This document shows positions 12,495-25,707 of a DNA stretch of 64,000 nucleotides, piece by piece. Both the position numbers and the translations under genes were made by a program. The stretch's first letter is position 1. Every line of letters starts with the position of its first letter. The DNA is from Lineus longissimus (taxonomy: Eukaryota > Nemertea > Pilidiophora > Heteronemertea > Lineidae). Where the stretch lies: positions 19,550,070-19,614,069 of the forward strand of contig NC_088314.1 of assembly GCF_910592395.1 (NCBI RefSeq), in the 5' to 3' direction. The notes beneath the pieces are model-generated. The model worked only from the letters and a program-made list of their open reading frames with translations, was not told the origin of the DNA and ran no database searches.

Positions 12495-15400
12495 CCTGAA
12501 CCGGAACTTTACACACTCAAGCACACACTGATTTCAGACTGCAACGAAGATCTCATCAAAACTGAATGTAACTGTAGAATTTCCTAGACAAGTCCAAAAC
12601 CACCTCACAACACTTGCGGAAATCGTTATTGGTGATCAGCATTTTAGTCTGTTGCTTCATGAGGAGGTGCATGGAGGCGAATAGGTGCATTTTCCTCCTG
12701 GTCACCTAAATCCTACACCCAAGTTTCCCTCTAAATCACAGTGAGCTTCATCGTATCCCCACCCACTTTTGACTTCTTGAACTGTGCCGTCGATAGATTG
12801 CTGAAGTCAAAGTGCTGTGTGAGCCAGTGTTTACCACAATACATGTATGAAGTGCGTGTTTTCAACACTGTATCGATGCGTTACAAACAAGGGATGTTAT
12901 CTTTTTGGCCTCAAATTAAAGGTACACAATCTTCTTGCTATCAGTGCTTTCCAAAGCAAAACTGTGGGTTATTTCCGGTAAATTTTTCAATCAGAGGTGT
13001 CGAACTCTGCTTCCCCTGCAAATAGCATTCCGCGATAATGAGGTCACTGCAGCTGCTGCCCTCTATTTCCCCATCGCTGAATTACAGGCAATGTCGGACA
13101 AACATGCGGTTTCGTAATGGATTCAGGCTTTCTAACTAGGGCAGTTAGATTCAATCTGGCACATGTCCGAGTGTTGGAAATACTACATAATTGTTCTGAA
13201 TATTTCTCTCTCTGACTCTTTGGTATCATTTATGCTAAAAACAATGCAGGGTCAAAGATAACTGACTTTGAAATAAGCTCAAATGCGTAGAAATAAGTGG
13301 CGATGTCCGACTGTCACGTGACTAAAACGTCATCAATATCTTATTCAAATGACCTTGTGAGCTATAAATAGTAACGTCGCGGAATGCTATACATGTAATA
13401 TTGAGAGATATAGCGCATTAGACCGGCCTGGCCCGTCCGACGACAAGAGGATGGACAGCGGACCGAAGCCTATTTCAATGGGCTGATGGTGCATGTATTT
13501 CAGGGAAAGCTATGGGGCGGGGGAGGGGGTAATACAAAATGCTCATAGCTTGGCATCGGACTTTATAATGAAAGGACTAATTCATAAAGTTACTGCTCGA
13601 GAAGCGGCTAAACATGGAGCAGTAACGGCTGCAGCGGAAATGATTTTCATCTCAACAACCAATTTTTTATAGATTTTGCTTCGAGAAGCCTTTAAGAAAT
13701 CAGTCTGAGATGGAATGATACACCAGTTAATGGTCCCTTCAAATGGCTGTGACGAAACATTGCAACCTAGACGATATTGTTCACGCTTCGTCGCGAAACA
13801 TTAAATATGAGTTAATGCTCTGTGATTCATTGCTGGCTGTAAATAATGCTATCAAACAGGGCATGGCTGATGCCTTGTTAGTCGTGAAAAACTCTGCAAA
13901 CACTCCGTAAATATTGAAAGGTTCGGTGGGCAAAGTGGGCAGTCGGACTAATCAAGTTACGACACACGGGATGATTTGATTAAGTAGGCCTTAAAAATCG
14001 ATTACAAGTACATGTAAATGTACATGTACTAGTATGTGCATTCTGTGTGATCAACAAATTCAGGTTTCCCCGAAGTTTAGTCAGTGATGCTGGTAGTCCT
14101 ATGTCAAAGGCAGCGTCACTCATTTTACTCATTGGCTCCAAACTTTTAACTATTAATAGTTCCTTAATTCTGTAACAAGGATACCCCTCAATGATGATAG
14201 CCGCGGATGCTACACTACACGATCTTCGTTTTTTATTTGACCTACATTTCAAGGTCACCGAGATCTCGGCCGCTTTCGGCTCCAATCCTAATAGTCAGTT
14301 TACGACGTTGGATTTATATCAACAATCTCAACACACGTGAGATAGTTTGAAGCCCCGTCTCGGTGTGACGTTTTTTCTGATGCATGTCACATCCTTGACC
14401 CAGTGAAGCCGTGTCAAGTTCAGGTTTTTTTAAACGCTGTTTCGTGAAAAGAGAAACTTATTCTTTAAATCGGTTATTTGAGATATCAAAATAGGCTTGA
14501 AGGACGCCGTATGAACGTCATCCATCATCGAATTACGAAGGAGTCCATATCAGTCTTTGCTATAACTACAATACCATATTTGGCGATCTTGGATTGATTT
14601 CAAATTTTAAGGAAGCTTGCCTCATAGTATTTGCTCGGTCGTTCCCCTTTGACGAGAATCTTCTTAACGTATCATGTATTACCACTACGTCAGTCGATGC
14701 TATTTTGGTGGTTCGTCATTCAGTTAACTTGGCTTAATTCGCTACAATCAAATTAGAGTGGCGGCTGAGAATGGATGGGTAAGCCTACTACAGGTGTAAC
14801 CTTTGACTGAACCCCACACTCGCTTTCAAATGAATGAAAAGTGGCAGATCAGGGCGTTTAAGACGATAAACAGCTTACTTATGGTGGTAAAAAATGATCT
14901 CTCCATTGACATCATAGTTTCGGATCATTTTGAGCCTGGCATGACATTTAGGGCATGCGTCGGAGGGAGTAGAAATAGAAGAAGCCAGCTTTCGACCATG
15001 ACCTTTTGAATTCTCAAACTAAATTTAGCATCATTTTGCCGTCTAGACCACGCAAACTGAGGCTTAAATTGCTGCGTTTCTAAACTTTGAAGCAATCAGT
15101 CTTGATAAGTAATAATCTACACCATGCTTACACGTTATGGAATCAAAATATATCAAAAAATCTAAAACTGAATTGCCTTCAAACTTTTAGCTATGACAAT
15201 CACATTTCAAGTTCCGATGCCTTATTCGTGGAAGGACTAATCTTCTAAATCGCCCTTTAAAATGGCAACATATTGGGGGTTCTTTGTGAGGATAAGTGTG
15301 GCAAAGAGGCATGTTCAAAGAGGGAGTATCACGCCCAGTTCTGTGACCCCTGCGCGGGTGAGGCGGACTGAGTTGACGTCTCGCAAATTGCCGTTTCCGC

Positions 15401-18400
15401 GATTGCACTAAGCCTCGGATGTATAAACAACAATGGCGGAATCGGCCTCAGATTACACTCCGGACGGATGCAGTAGACCGGCCTCGTTCCTCAACATAAG
15501 GATACCAAATTAGGGTGACACAATTGACTGCCCAGGGAGTCTAACTCAATGGGCGTGACCTCTTCCCAGCGGTCAATACGCTTCCCCACTTCCGGAATGG
15601 TGCAGCCATTTTGAATTTTGCTAATCAAGTAATCCCCATGTCAGGTACGGAGACTGTGATGGGGTTGGCTCCCTGATACGAAAGTTAAGTCAGCTCATCT
15701 TTCAGAGAGATGAATCAAAGTTTGCCGCTCACAATGTTACGCATATATATTCAAAAAATTCTTTCAGTCTTTTTTCAATCAAAAATCTTTTTCAAAATAT
15801 TTAGTTTATTCATTTTTGTGAGTCGAGGTCATTCGATCGCTGAAACTCACTAATAAAACTGCCAAAAGGCGGTTTCGTATCTACAGCGACTCGGGGCAAA
15901 GGTTAAAGTTGCTCTTTTGTCTTGTACGATTCCAAGAAAAACGGCCCAATATCGTCTGCCGGAGACATTTCTTACAAATCTCACATATTCTCGCGCAATA
16001 ACTCATTGTCTCGGACCATCATACGGCACGATATCGTACTCGTCACAAATTGAATGGTTTTAGTAGCTCTGGCCAGACACAGTTAAGACGTCCATTAGCC
16101 ACGGTTACGAGGGGGATCACGTGGTCCAAGTGTCGGCTGCTTCCAGTTTCAGGAAAAGTGACTTAACATTTGCCCCATTGAAGGAAGCGACCAACGACAC
16201 ATTTTACCCGCCTAGAATAATGAAGGATTATGCAGATAAAAATGTTTTTTAATTTGATAAAAAAGGTCCAACTGGTCATAAATCAAACCAAACTGATGAC
16301 AAAAAAGAGGCTGATGTCGTCACGAAATCTTTGTCTATGGATAAAAACGCTTGTTTCGACCATTGCTTGCTGTGGGATGAAAGAATTGTCAAAGTGCTTA
16401 AAAAAGAAAATGAATTTCATATGCCTATCAATTCTTAGAAGAATGCATTAGATGTAAGATTTCGTCGTCCCCGGCCTCCCTTACTCTGCCCACCTGCTCT
16501 GCAGTAGACATTGCTGAAGGTGGCCGTCAGTAATTCGTATTCTCTCCTTCACGACATCGTCGGAGACTTTGACCCGTCAGCATGCGGATCAACAGACGAC
16601 ATTGTTGGCGCACGTGACAATGTGATAATGGCGGCGAGACGCTGACCGCCGGGCGCCAAGACGGTCACTATCTTGCTGCCCTGGCAAGCTTTATTTGCCA
16701 TAAACGTAATTGAAGACGCCATTCTTGCGGTGGCGAGACAAGCGGTAAATTGTCTCATGGTGTCTGAAATATTGATTCGAATTGTTGCAACGTATGGACG
16801 GCTGTCAATAGATCATGAGGTGGACAGATTCCAGGAGTGCCGTCATAGTTGATGACGTGTCAGGGAGCCATCGGACATCATTGATGAAACCATGTATAGC
16901 TAGCCATTTGCTGCGGAGCACAAGACCGCCAGTTCACGTTTGATCTTTCTATTCAACACGGTGACATTGAGGCAATGATGACAAATATTGGCTTTTAAAA
17001 TGGGGGCTGAAAAATATGGTGTATCAGAACATCATCGATTCCAATATAGTTTTCAGGTTTATTAACAAAATCGAATTCTATCACACCAAAGTTTGCATTT
17101 ATCACAGAATCAGCTATTTTTACGGCATTTAAACAGGCGACAGGAGGACATAATTGTCAAAAAAGGCTATTGATTATCAAGAGTGTTAAGCATATGCGTA
17201 GGCATTACTATCACTAATCTTCTCATTAGGCAATCGAAGATACTCGCGGGTCCGTTGACATGTTGTGATAATATCAGTGATTGAGCGGAATCCGATTCAA
17301 TGTAAGGTTTTAATTGTTTCAGTAGCACAGGCGGCTTCTTATTACACAACCTCCAGGGCGCGTATTGATTGATTTTAAACACGAATCCTTTCAAAGTGCA
17401 TATACAGCCGACCACCCGGTTGCCTCCGGTGGTTTGCTTGTCTTCCTTATGCATGGTCGGAAGCTGAAGGTCTGTGTCATTTAAAGAAACAATTATATTG
17501 TGATCCGAAACGGGATCCCTTGCTGTGTATTGTCAATGGTTAAAAATTAATTATTGATATCTGCAAAAACATAACATCCAATCTTTGATTGAGCACACCG
17601 GTCACTTCTACTGCGTATGCCACAGTATTAAAAGCGCTGCTCGGGCAATCGAACACACAATATGGTTTCGTCTTACTGAAATTTTCATTAAAACCTGATC
17701 GATAATGCCTAGAACTAGTTCTCAGGTCCACCTGTCTGGTGACAGATGTTGGACAAATATTCGTCCAGACATTGCATAGTGTATTCGTTATCGATAACAC
17801 GGATGACGTAGTGATATCTGGCATTATTCAGCTACTGGTTGACTGAATCTGGGCGAGCAGCTTTGGGATCAGGTGGTTCTGTGAAAGAGGACTTTGCTCC
17901 ATTCTCCATTCTCCATTGGCATAGACTTTTCCTTTCCGTGACTATATGCTTGACGCTCATCTTAACCAACATCAAACGTGCTTCCCATCGAGCTCGTTCT
18001 AAAGTGTAAGACAGAAGTTAGGCTACAAATTGAAATATGCATCATTATTTCCACTGAGATACATCAACTTTTAACATGTAACGATCTTACATGTCACTCT
18101 TTACGCTTCCACACAAAATCAAATCGGCATCAAGTCTCAAATCGGCATTCTAGTGTTGAACAAGGTAAGTTTTTTCCTAACCGAGATTTTCGATAACATT
18201 CAGGCCAACCTTTCCCTCTTCTTCGTAAATATAAGGGAGTGGTAATTAGTATTTCAAAATGACACGAAATGTTGTACGTCCAGGGATATTTGGTGACAAA
18301 CCTCAACTTCTCCTCAACAAGTCACCCACTTATACCCTACTCTTCATTTGTCCGGGTGTACCGTGGCAAAAATAACACTCCTATATAGTTTGTCAACAAA

Positions 18401-18758
18401 AATCAAGTGTTGAGTATTATAACCACAAACAACTCTGATAAAATACCTCTCATTTCATATAAGGTACCACTCGCAACTAAGTCATCTTCTAAACTTAGGT
18501 TTTTACGAGGAATTGTAAAAATCCTTAAAAAATTCGTCGATAAAGTACAGTATGTTGCATACATCGTATTTCGTCGTTCGTAGCTCTTCGTAAGGCTTGC
18601 GAAACCTTTACCATCCAAGTATAATGATGACAAATACCGTATTTATGATTTGTGATATTTGAATATTAGCGCAGTGCGCCTAAATACGCAAATAGATATT
18701 TGCATGTCGTATTTCTTCGTTAGTACGGTATTAGGTTTGTGAAACCTGCCTTTCACTG
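12495..18758. other. Intergenic DNA upstream of the DUF229 gene
   Basis: No coding region can be supported. Open frames are short and unrelated to known families. The last 200 bases before the DUF229 start contain a duplicated block of about 50 bp (separate entry). Confidence 0.5.
18562..18750 (+). repeat. Imperfect direct repeat just upstream of the DUF229 start
   Basis: Two diverged copies, 18562-18612 and 18703-18750, share the order cgtatttc - tcgtt - tacg/tcgta - gaaacct. The second copy ends nine bases before the ATG of the downstream gene. The repeat could be a local duplication or part of the 5' leader or promoter; the sequence alone does not decide. Confidence 0.5.
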
Positions 18759-20711
18759 ATGAAACACTCGCAATCGTCTTTCAGCATGAATACCAAAGCA
18801 TTGATGTCGTGTATCCCCGGCCCAAGATATGGAAAACTATTCCTTGCATCCGCAGTGATCGTCCTTGTCAACATTGTACTATTTTCGACCACAGACATCG
18901 TGACATTTTTCCGAAGACAGACTGAACGCGTTTACAAGGTTGGACAGCGTGATGAGAAGGTGGCCTGTGTAGCGGTCGAACAGGAACTTTGGCCTTCAGA
19001 CAAGTATAAGTTGTTTAGGGATTACTACCGTGATATCCCAAAAACGAAATGCGCGGAAGAAGAAAACTGGGTCAAAATCGATCACGGCGTTTTCAGCATT
19101 ACGCAATCGGCGAAAGCGAAGTACAGGAACATTACATGTGATTTGGCACCACTTATTAGGGGAAAGGATGACTTCCACTACCGCACAGGTGTCCGTTTTC
19201 GCATTAAGGATGGCGCGGACGTACAACATATAGGTTCGAAAGTGAATTGTTCATCTGGCGGAGCTCGATACGCAAACTATCATCTAACTGTACCGCCGTC
19301 AGAACGGCTGATGCGGCGCGCTGAAGAATTCGAACTTCCAGAGGGGGCTTTAGGAATGAATGTTATAATGTTTGGGTTCGATTCCGTCTCACGGATGGCG
19401 TGGCAGCGAAAGCTGCCTAAGTCGTATGCCTACATGATGAAGGTCTTGAAATGTACTGTACTTGAGAATTTCAATATTGTTGGGGACGGAACAATAGCCG
19501 CATTGCTACCAATGTTAACGGGAAAGGAGGAGGATGAGCTACCTGATGTACGAAGGGGACATACAAAGAATACATTAGATGATTTCCCATGGATTTGGAA
19601 CGAATATAAGAAGGCTGGCTATGTTACTCAGTTTACTGAGGATGGGAGAACTTGGCAATGGAGAATGAATGGACTAAAAAATCATCCAACTGACTACACT
19701 AATTTACATTTTTACCGAATAATGAATGATCATTATGATGAATTTAAAAAGTTCTGTTTGGGATCTGAATATAGACACAGTGTGATGTTTAACTGGGTGT
19801 CGGAGTTTCTTCGTATGTTCAAGCACGGCAGGACATTTTCGTTTGGGATTCATGCAGAGTTGAGTCACGACGGCATTAAATATCTAAATATTGCCGACGA
19901 TGAGTTTAAAGGCTGGCTTGAATATCTGTATAGAAAGGGATACCTTGACAATACGGTTCTGATTTTGATGGCCGACCACGGCGCACGGTTTAGTCGTGAG
20001 TTGAGGGAAACAATTGAGGGTAAGAGGGAGGAACGAAATCCCTTCTTCTCATTCCGGCTTCCCCATTGGTTCAAACGAAGATATCCTCGTGCTTTCGAAA
20101 ATCTCCAGATTAACTCAAAGCGCCTTGTCACACCATTTGATATCCATGAGACATTTCGTCACATTTTGAATTTTCGCAATGTTCCCGTTGGCAATATCTC
20201 CATGAGGGGCATAAGCATATTTTCAGAAATTCCGGTGTGGAGGACATGTGCTACTGCAAGTATCAAACCTCACTATTGTAACTGTTTGAACTGGAAGACG
20301 ATCGCCACGAACTCTTCGGCAGTCAAGGCGGCTGGAAAGGCCTTTATCGACTTCGTGAATGCTCTGATGGAGAGCAAAAAGGATCAGTGCCATATGTTAG
20401 AAATAGATGAGATCATTAGGAGCGTTGCCTTCTCCCGTGGAAAGGAATACCTGGAGAAGACACACGCTGAGTTAATGTTGTATCAACTGACCATTCATAC
20501 CAAGCCTGGTGGCGGCCACTTTGAGGCAACAATTACGCACAACCTAAAAACGAATACATTTACGGTACAGGAGCGTGAAATTAGCCGAACTAATATGTAC
20601 GGGGACGCGCCTAGTTGCATTTATTACTCGTTTCCACGTATTGCAGCCTACTGTGTGTGCAAAAAACCTGGGCGGATCCGGGATTTAAAGGATCATAAGG
20701 TTTCCAAATGA
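18759..20711 (+). CDS. DUF229 family, membrane-anchored sulfatase/phosphatase-like protein, intronless
   Basis: A 650-codon uninterrupted frame. The start is fixed by an in-frame TAG at 18732-18734. Residues 27-45 form a hydrophobic segment behind basic residues, giving a type II signal anchor with the bulk of the protein lumenal or extracellular. The rest matches DUF229 (Pfam PF02995), an animal branch of the alkaline-phosphatase/sulfatase fold: FGFDSVSRM (205-213), VGDGTIAALLPMLTG (241-255), DDFPWIW, a LSHD block (368-371), ADHGARF (405-411), EERNPFFSFRLPHW and TPFDIHET (458-465). By analogy with the superfamily, D208, D371, D406, H407 and H463 could bind metal and T245 could be the nucleophile; the sulfatase CxPxR motif is absent. 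No member's substrate is known to me. A Cys-rich tail follows. The family call is firm; the enzymatic role is inference. Confidence 0.88.
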   Translation: MKHSQSSFSMNTKALMSCIPGPRYGKLFLASAVIVLVNIVLFSTTDIVTFFRRQTERVYKVGQRDEKVACVAVEQELWPSDKYKLFRDYYRDIPKTKCAEEENWVKIDHGVFSITQSAKAKYRNITCDLAPLIRGKDDFHYRTGVRFRIKDGADVQHIGSKVNCSSGGARYANYHLTVPPSERLMRRAEEFELPEGALGMNVIMFGFDSVSRMAWQRKLPKSYAYMMKVLKCTVLENFNIVGDGTIAALLPMLTGKEEDELPDVRRGHTKNTLDDFPWIWNEYKKAGYVTQFTEDGRTWQWRMNGLKNHPTDYTNLHFYRIMNDHYDEFKKFCLGSEYRHSVMFNWVSEFLRMFKHGRTFSFGIHAELSHDGIKYLNIADDEFKGWLEYLYRKGYLDNTVLILMADHGARFSRELRETIEGKREERNPFFSFRLPHWFKRRYPRAFENLQINSKRLVTPFDIHETFRHILNFRNVPVGNISMRGISIFSEIPVWRTCATASIKPHYCNCLNWKTIATNSSAVKAAGKAFIDFVNALMESKKDQCHMLEIDEIIRSVAFSRGKEYLEKTHAELMLYQLTIHTKPGGGHFEATITHNLKTNTFTVQEREISRTNMYGDAPSCIYYSFPRIAAYCVCKKPGRIRDLKDHKVSK

Positions 20712-23655
20712 TGTATGTTAGGGCTAAAAACTAATTCTTTAACTCAAGAGGTAAATGGGCTCAACATTAAGGAACTTCAACTTCAAAACAAAAACGGTAT
20801 CACGACAGCATGGGTTGCAGTCTATTCTGTTATTTTGAATGTGTAATATCAACGGTTTGGGTTATCATGTATTTGGGGGAACTTTTGGCTCCGTACTATT
20901 GGGTGTTAATAATTCCGCCCAAACACGTCTGAAACACCCATGCAATTTTCACCTCTGACGCAACGGAAATAGGGCCGCCGATCGTCCAATATGGCTGCCA
21001 TGCAAGGCAGCCATTTTGTAACCTTGATTATCTCTACTGCGGATCTCACGGGTCCATTCTAACCTGTTGGAGCTATTTTTACAGAATTTCTCAATTGAAA
21101 ATTGTGGTGATTCTCTCTTCATTCAGCTTTTCGCTACACACGTTTTTTACGATTTTCCGACAAAAACCACTAGAGCCGTAACCTAAAATACTTCGGCGAT
21201 ATAAGTATGCCTATATTCAGATTCTTACCAATTAGTTAGAAGTGCCCTCTTATTTATAATTTCATTAGCAGTTATAAATATCAAATCGGAAGAGATTTTT
21301 ATATTTAGCGTAGTGTCAAATCGGATTTTGATGTCTTTGCAATTTGACGTACCTCCTCCCACGGAACAGTCTTGTCGCTTGGCGACTGTGGGACGAAAAA
21401 TATAATACCACAATTAGTAAATTACTCCACGAACCCTTTTTTTAATTACAACAATGCCCCCTACTTTTTTTCGACGAATTATAGGCTCATTTCGCGAGTT
21501 AAGGCTTTGGCCAATGTTGATGATCACCAAATAGTCGTTCTGATCTATTGATCATTGGCGGTTGATCAATTGAAATACTTTCAGATATTTTACCACCAGA
21601 AACCAACAGTACAAAATGTGGTAAATATTGGAGCAGGCGCCATTGACAAATTTACATCCTTCCATTCGTGACGTCAGCGCTGTTATGACATCACTTCCGT
21701 AAACAAGAGGGCAAATATTAAAGAGAAATTCACCACCAAGAATCCGGCTAGGAGTATTTTTGGTTTTGTGAGATTATTTTTGGAAGTTAGCAAATTTGAG
21801 TCAATCTGGAGTACGTCTGCTGTTTTTATTTTGAGTAGACCGTGGTGTGGGCGTGTGTGTTGGTGTGGGCGCTTTATTGACCGGACAAGTCCCTGGTGTA
21901 TGGATAAGTTACAAGTAATTTCCGATTGCAGAAAGCAAAGGGCAAAAGGTGTGACGCTTATGACCTGGTTTTCAGGACAGCCGCCTAACGAAAGGAACGT
22001 ATGGCCGAACTACAGTAATAAGCTAGCTGGGTTTCACCGACGTTGACACAAGGTGTTTTTTCCTCGAATCGTTTGGCGAAAAGAACTCGAATGTGGGTTC
22101 TATAGAGGCCATGCCACTATAGCAATAGCACAGAAAAAAGTGAGAATCTTTTGTTCCCCGGACATTCTATCCTAGGACATTTCAGACTTCTACACCATTG
22201 TAACGTTTTTGTGTTTCGTTTCAGACTGCATGCCATTCCCTCAATGTTTCGGCGCGCGCTGAACGACAGACTGACACGTTTGCCCCGTTTTTCCCCTTTG
22301 AAAGATCATGGCCTGTCTAGGTGTCTATTGTACGGAAACACTGAAATATGGAGACCCCAAAAACGTTACACCAGCGGTGAATGGGGAGCGTCGTAATCAG
22401 TCTCTGAATGCCGCCAAATTGTCTCCAGGCGACCAGACGCCAGACGACGACATCATATAACCGATAGACCAAGTTTTATGGTTGTTACACTGCACGAATA
22501 CCACTGATAGAATATATACAAATTACGAAAAGGCACCAATAAAACTCAGACCAGAAGAGAATGACCCATATTGCAACGACGACTGCGGAAGGCGCGTCCT
22601 TCTATCGGCACCAGTTTTACTACGCATTTCGAGGATTCGTGAAGCCTAATTATTGGTCTGTTCCAGGAACTGGCCGAGGTTAGCTCAAGGGTCCATCAGT
22701 TACTTGATCGATGCGAGAGACGGCGGATTTTATAGAAGCTGGTAGAGCATGGTAACACAAAGATCAGAAGCAATGGTTGCTTGCTTTGTCCAGTTGTCCT
22801 CGACGGTTGTCCTCTGTGTGGATGTCCTTGGAAGACTTCGGCAGCTGCTTCTTCCTGAAGCTTTCATTTTCCCTGAACTTGGAGGAATTATTGTGTTTGA
22901 CCTGAATAATTACGTTACAACCCTTCCCCCTCCCCTCATTGCCCAATGGGTGCTCCATCGGGACGGTACCCACTCTGGGGTCAGTCTATCAGCTGCACTC
23001 CGGCAAAGTGGACCGGCCTCATCTTTTCGCCCATGAAGGTGACGAACTGGACTGCAAGTCTGATAACAGCCTGTCATAACCCCTGATGTGGCCTAATGGT
23101 TGGAAACGCCTCAACAACGACAACTATGAACAGAGTCTCCAATGTCTTCGATTTTAACTCAATTCATCCAAAATCATAGTAGAGGACAAAGTCACAACCA
23201 GGACAGAGACTGTCCACCAGGTCAATCCATGAAAAGATTGACCATGCAATAAAATGGGAAGAAAGTGATTGAAAGGAGTAGAGTTCTCTTGGGACATAGG
23301 ATCATAAACTTTGTCTACACACAAATTAGGACAATCTTCCCAGAAATGAATTTTATGGGGGTTAAAAATGTCCAAGGAGAGAGTAGAAGATTGATGTCGG
23401 GGGTGAGCGTCTTCCTGAAATGTCCTTCCTATTTACTTCACTCAGAAGATACTTTTGAAGGGAGAATTGTCTCTGAAGTAACTTCAGTTATAAGATGGAG
23501 ATATTCAGCACTAAATTGGGACGGAAAGGATCCCATAACACACATCTTTTGAAGACAGCACATCTGTTGAGCAGCAAACTTCACATCAAAACAAGTACAA
23601 TACTACCACAAAACACAACAGATTAAAAATAAACCACAGAATTATCAAGAATAGT
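20712..23655. other. Intergenic DNA between the DUF229 gene and the KMT2E/SETD5 gene end
   Basis: No gene is firmly supported. A 50-codon frame at 22308-22460 (+) ends in a very hydrophilic, acidic C-terminus and is followed by AATAAA at 22538-22543, so it might be a terminal exon. Alternative frames across the same stretch are also open, so I do not call it. Confidence 0.4.
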
Positions 23656-25707
23656 TTTATTTTACACAAAATGTATTATTTCTAAAAGTACTCGCTTTTG
23701 TACAGCATAAGTAAGTCATGTATTTACAGCGGTTATGAAAAAATAAAGACTCGAGCATAATCTAAGACCAATTGGCACATGAGCCTAGCTATGCTAGTTA
23801 TCATATCTATGCAGCGCTCAATGCACAACTGAAAATCAGCCCCGGAACACTCAGAATTCAGGAACACTGTGAATTCAACAACACTTCAAAATGAAAGCAC
23901 TCCCATGCTTCACTTTAAGTTTTGCTTTTTTCTTACTGTAAAACTGGTTAGGTGCTGTCCTGACCTTTTACAATTGACTCAATCCATTACATGTACAGTG
24001 GAACCTCTCTTTACAGGACAACCTCCCACTAGGGACATACGCTGGTCCCAAATTGGTAGTTTTTACGCAAATTGACCTTAGTGATCAAGACACTTCCATA
24101 TTAGGGACAGCATTTATCAGTACAAGGGTGTCCTTAATAGAGAGGGTCATGACTTACTTCCAACTGATGTAAACATTCGGAGAGTTCCTGAACTCTGTGA
24201 CCTCCCGGATTTGAAACGAATTCCACAGACACGTCGCACTCAAAAAAGAGAAAGTGGCATTCAATGATACAATGCCAATTAATACAAAACGAACTACCGT
24301 CTGTACACTAATCTATTCCAGCTATTTGTCTTTTAACTATTTCACAATACTGCGACACTTCACTGTACAAAAGATGAATCTAAAACATCATGTGTCGCAA
24401 AAAGCACGGCACTACTGAGCATATAGATCTGGATTGGACACACCTCGAATAATTTGTTTAAGATCGAAACGTTACCCAATCAAAGACACAAAGAAAAATG
24501 TTTTTTTATCCAAATCTATCTAGTGTCTGCAAAACATTCTTCCCAAGACAACTTCAAAATGAAGCTTCAATTTCCATTTGCCAACTGCCAGACCAACTTT
24601 TACAACCCTAATTTCCATAATAGACTCTCCTAGTACATTAACTGGAGGGGTCTATTTAGGGAAACTGGGGTGTCAAGGTAAACCAAGCTCATGGCGAGAA
24701 CTTTGCCACCCCTTTAAATATCTGGATCCGTCTAGTGGAGGCTATTTCAAGAGGTGGCAAAGTTAGCATGTTTACAGTAATGATGATGCCAATGACATAC
24801 TGACACATGCGCGGTAGACACCCTTATTCAACTCGACTAAAGAATATCTCTTGAACAAATGCGTAGAAAAATGGTAAATTTCAACTAAATGATGAGTACA
24901 ACACTAAACATTCTCGTCAACGAACAGCAACGCCAACCGTCCAAAACCTCGAACCATTTATCAATATGCGATCCTCAGCTTTTCTTCTGTTTTATCTATG
25001 TTTTAGAGGTCCTCTTCCTCGAGGAAAGAGTTACTGAGAATCCAGGATGATTACTACAGGAATTAACTTGCTACATGATGGAAGCTTTGGTGAAATCGCG
25101 ACAACCAGGGACATTATCAAACTTTATATGTACAACAAAGAAGGAAGTTCGTCATAGGTGAAACTCGAAATCATATTTGACAAACAAAATTCCTGTTTCA
25201 TCATCTGTCTATTCCAGAACTGACTTAGATCAGTTTTTAGAGGTGAAACGTGTCCCACTTAAAAAGTCAAGTGATGAAATTGTTGGCTTTCTTTCAAGTG
25301 TAACAAACTGCCCAGGCCATATTTACAGCCAGGCTCTGCACGACGTTTAGTCGACATGACTTATCTGCCTGGAAGCTAGACGAAAGACCAGTAACACTTA
25401 TCAGAACATTTTAGTAATGTATGCCCCCAAAAACCTTCAAGCAGAGTGACGCCACAGAAAAGGCTGTCAGAATCCCTCACAGAAGTTCACATGTTTCAGG
25501 TCTTCTATGATTTCATACAGTTTTCTTGAAATAGTTTCTCACCCTTCCAACATATCCAAGCCAAGCCCTTGACGGGAGTTATCAAATAAGGACCCAGTCC
25601 TTTAACCATACAATCTTTTCCTCTTTACCGTTGCATGACAAAATGCAATGACGATGAAATATCTACCAACTGGTATTATGTACAATGAGAATATTTACAA
25701 TGACGCT
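23656..25707 (-). other. Probable 3' UTR of the KMT2E/SETD5 gene
   Basis: About 2 kb without introns or credible coding frames follows the stop codon. The first canonical AATAAA I see on the minus strand reads at 23661-23656, which sets the suggested 3' end. A pogo-like repeat copy (23994-24147) lies inside. The end point is inference; alternative poly(A) sites are possible. Confidence 0.4.
23994..24147. mobile_element. Pogo/Tigger-like TIR element, copy A (3' end eroded)
   Basis: Starts ta + cagtggaacctctct and continues with the shared interior (ggtcccaaattggt, gggacagca, gggtgtccttaata). The right terminal repeat is not intact. It lies in the probable 3' UTR of the minus-strand gene. Confidence 0.7.
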
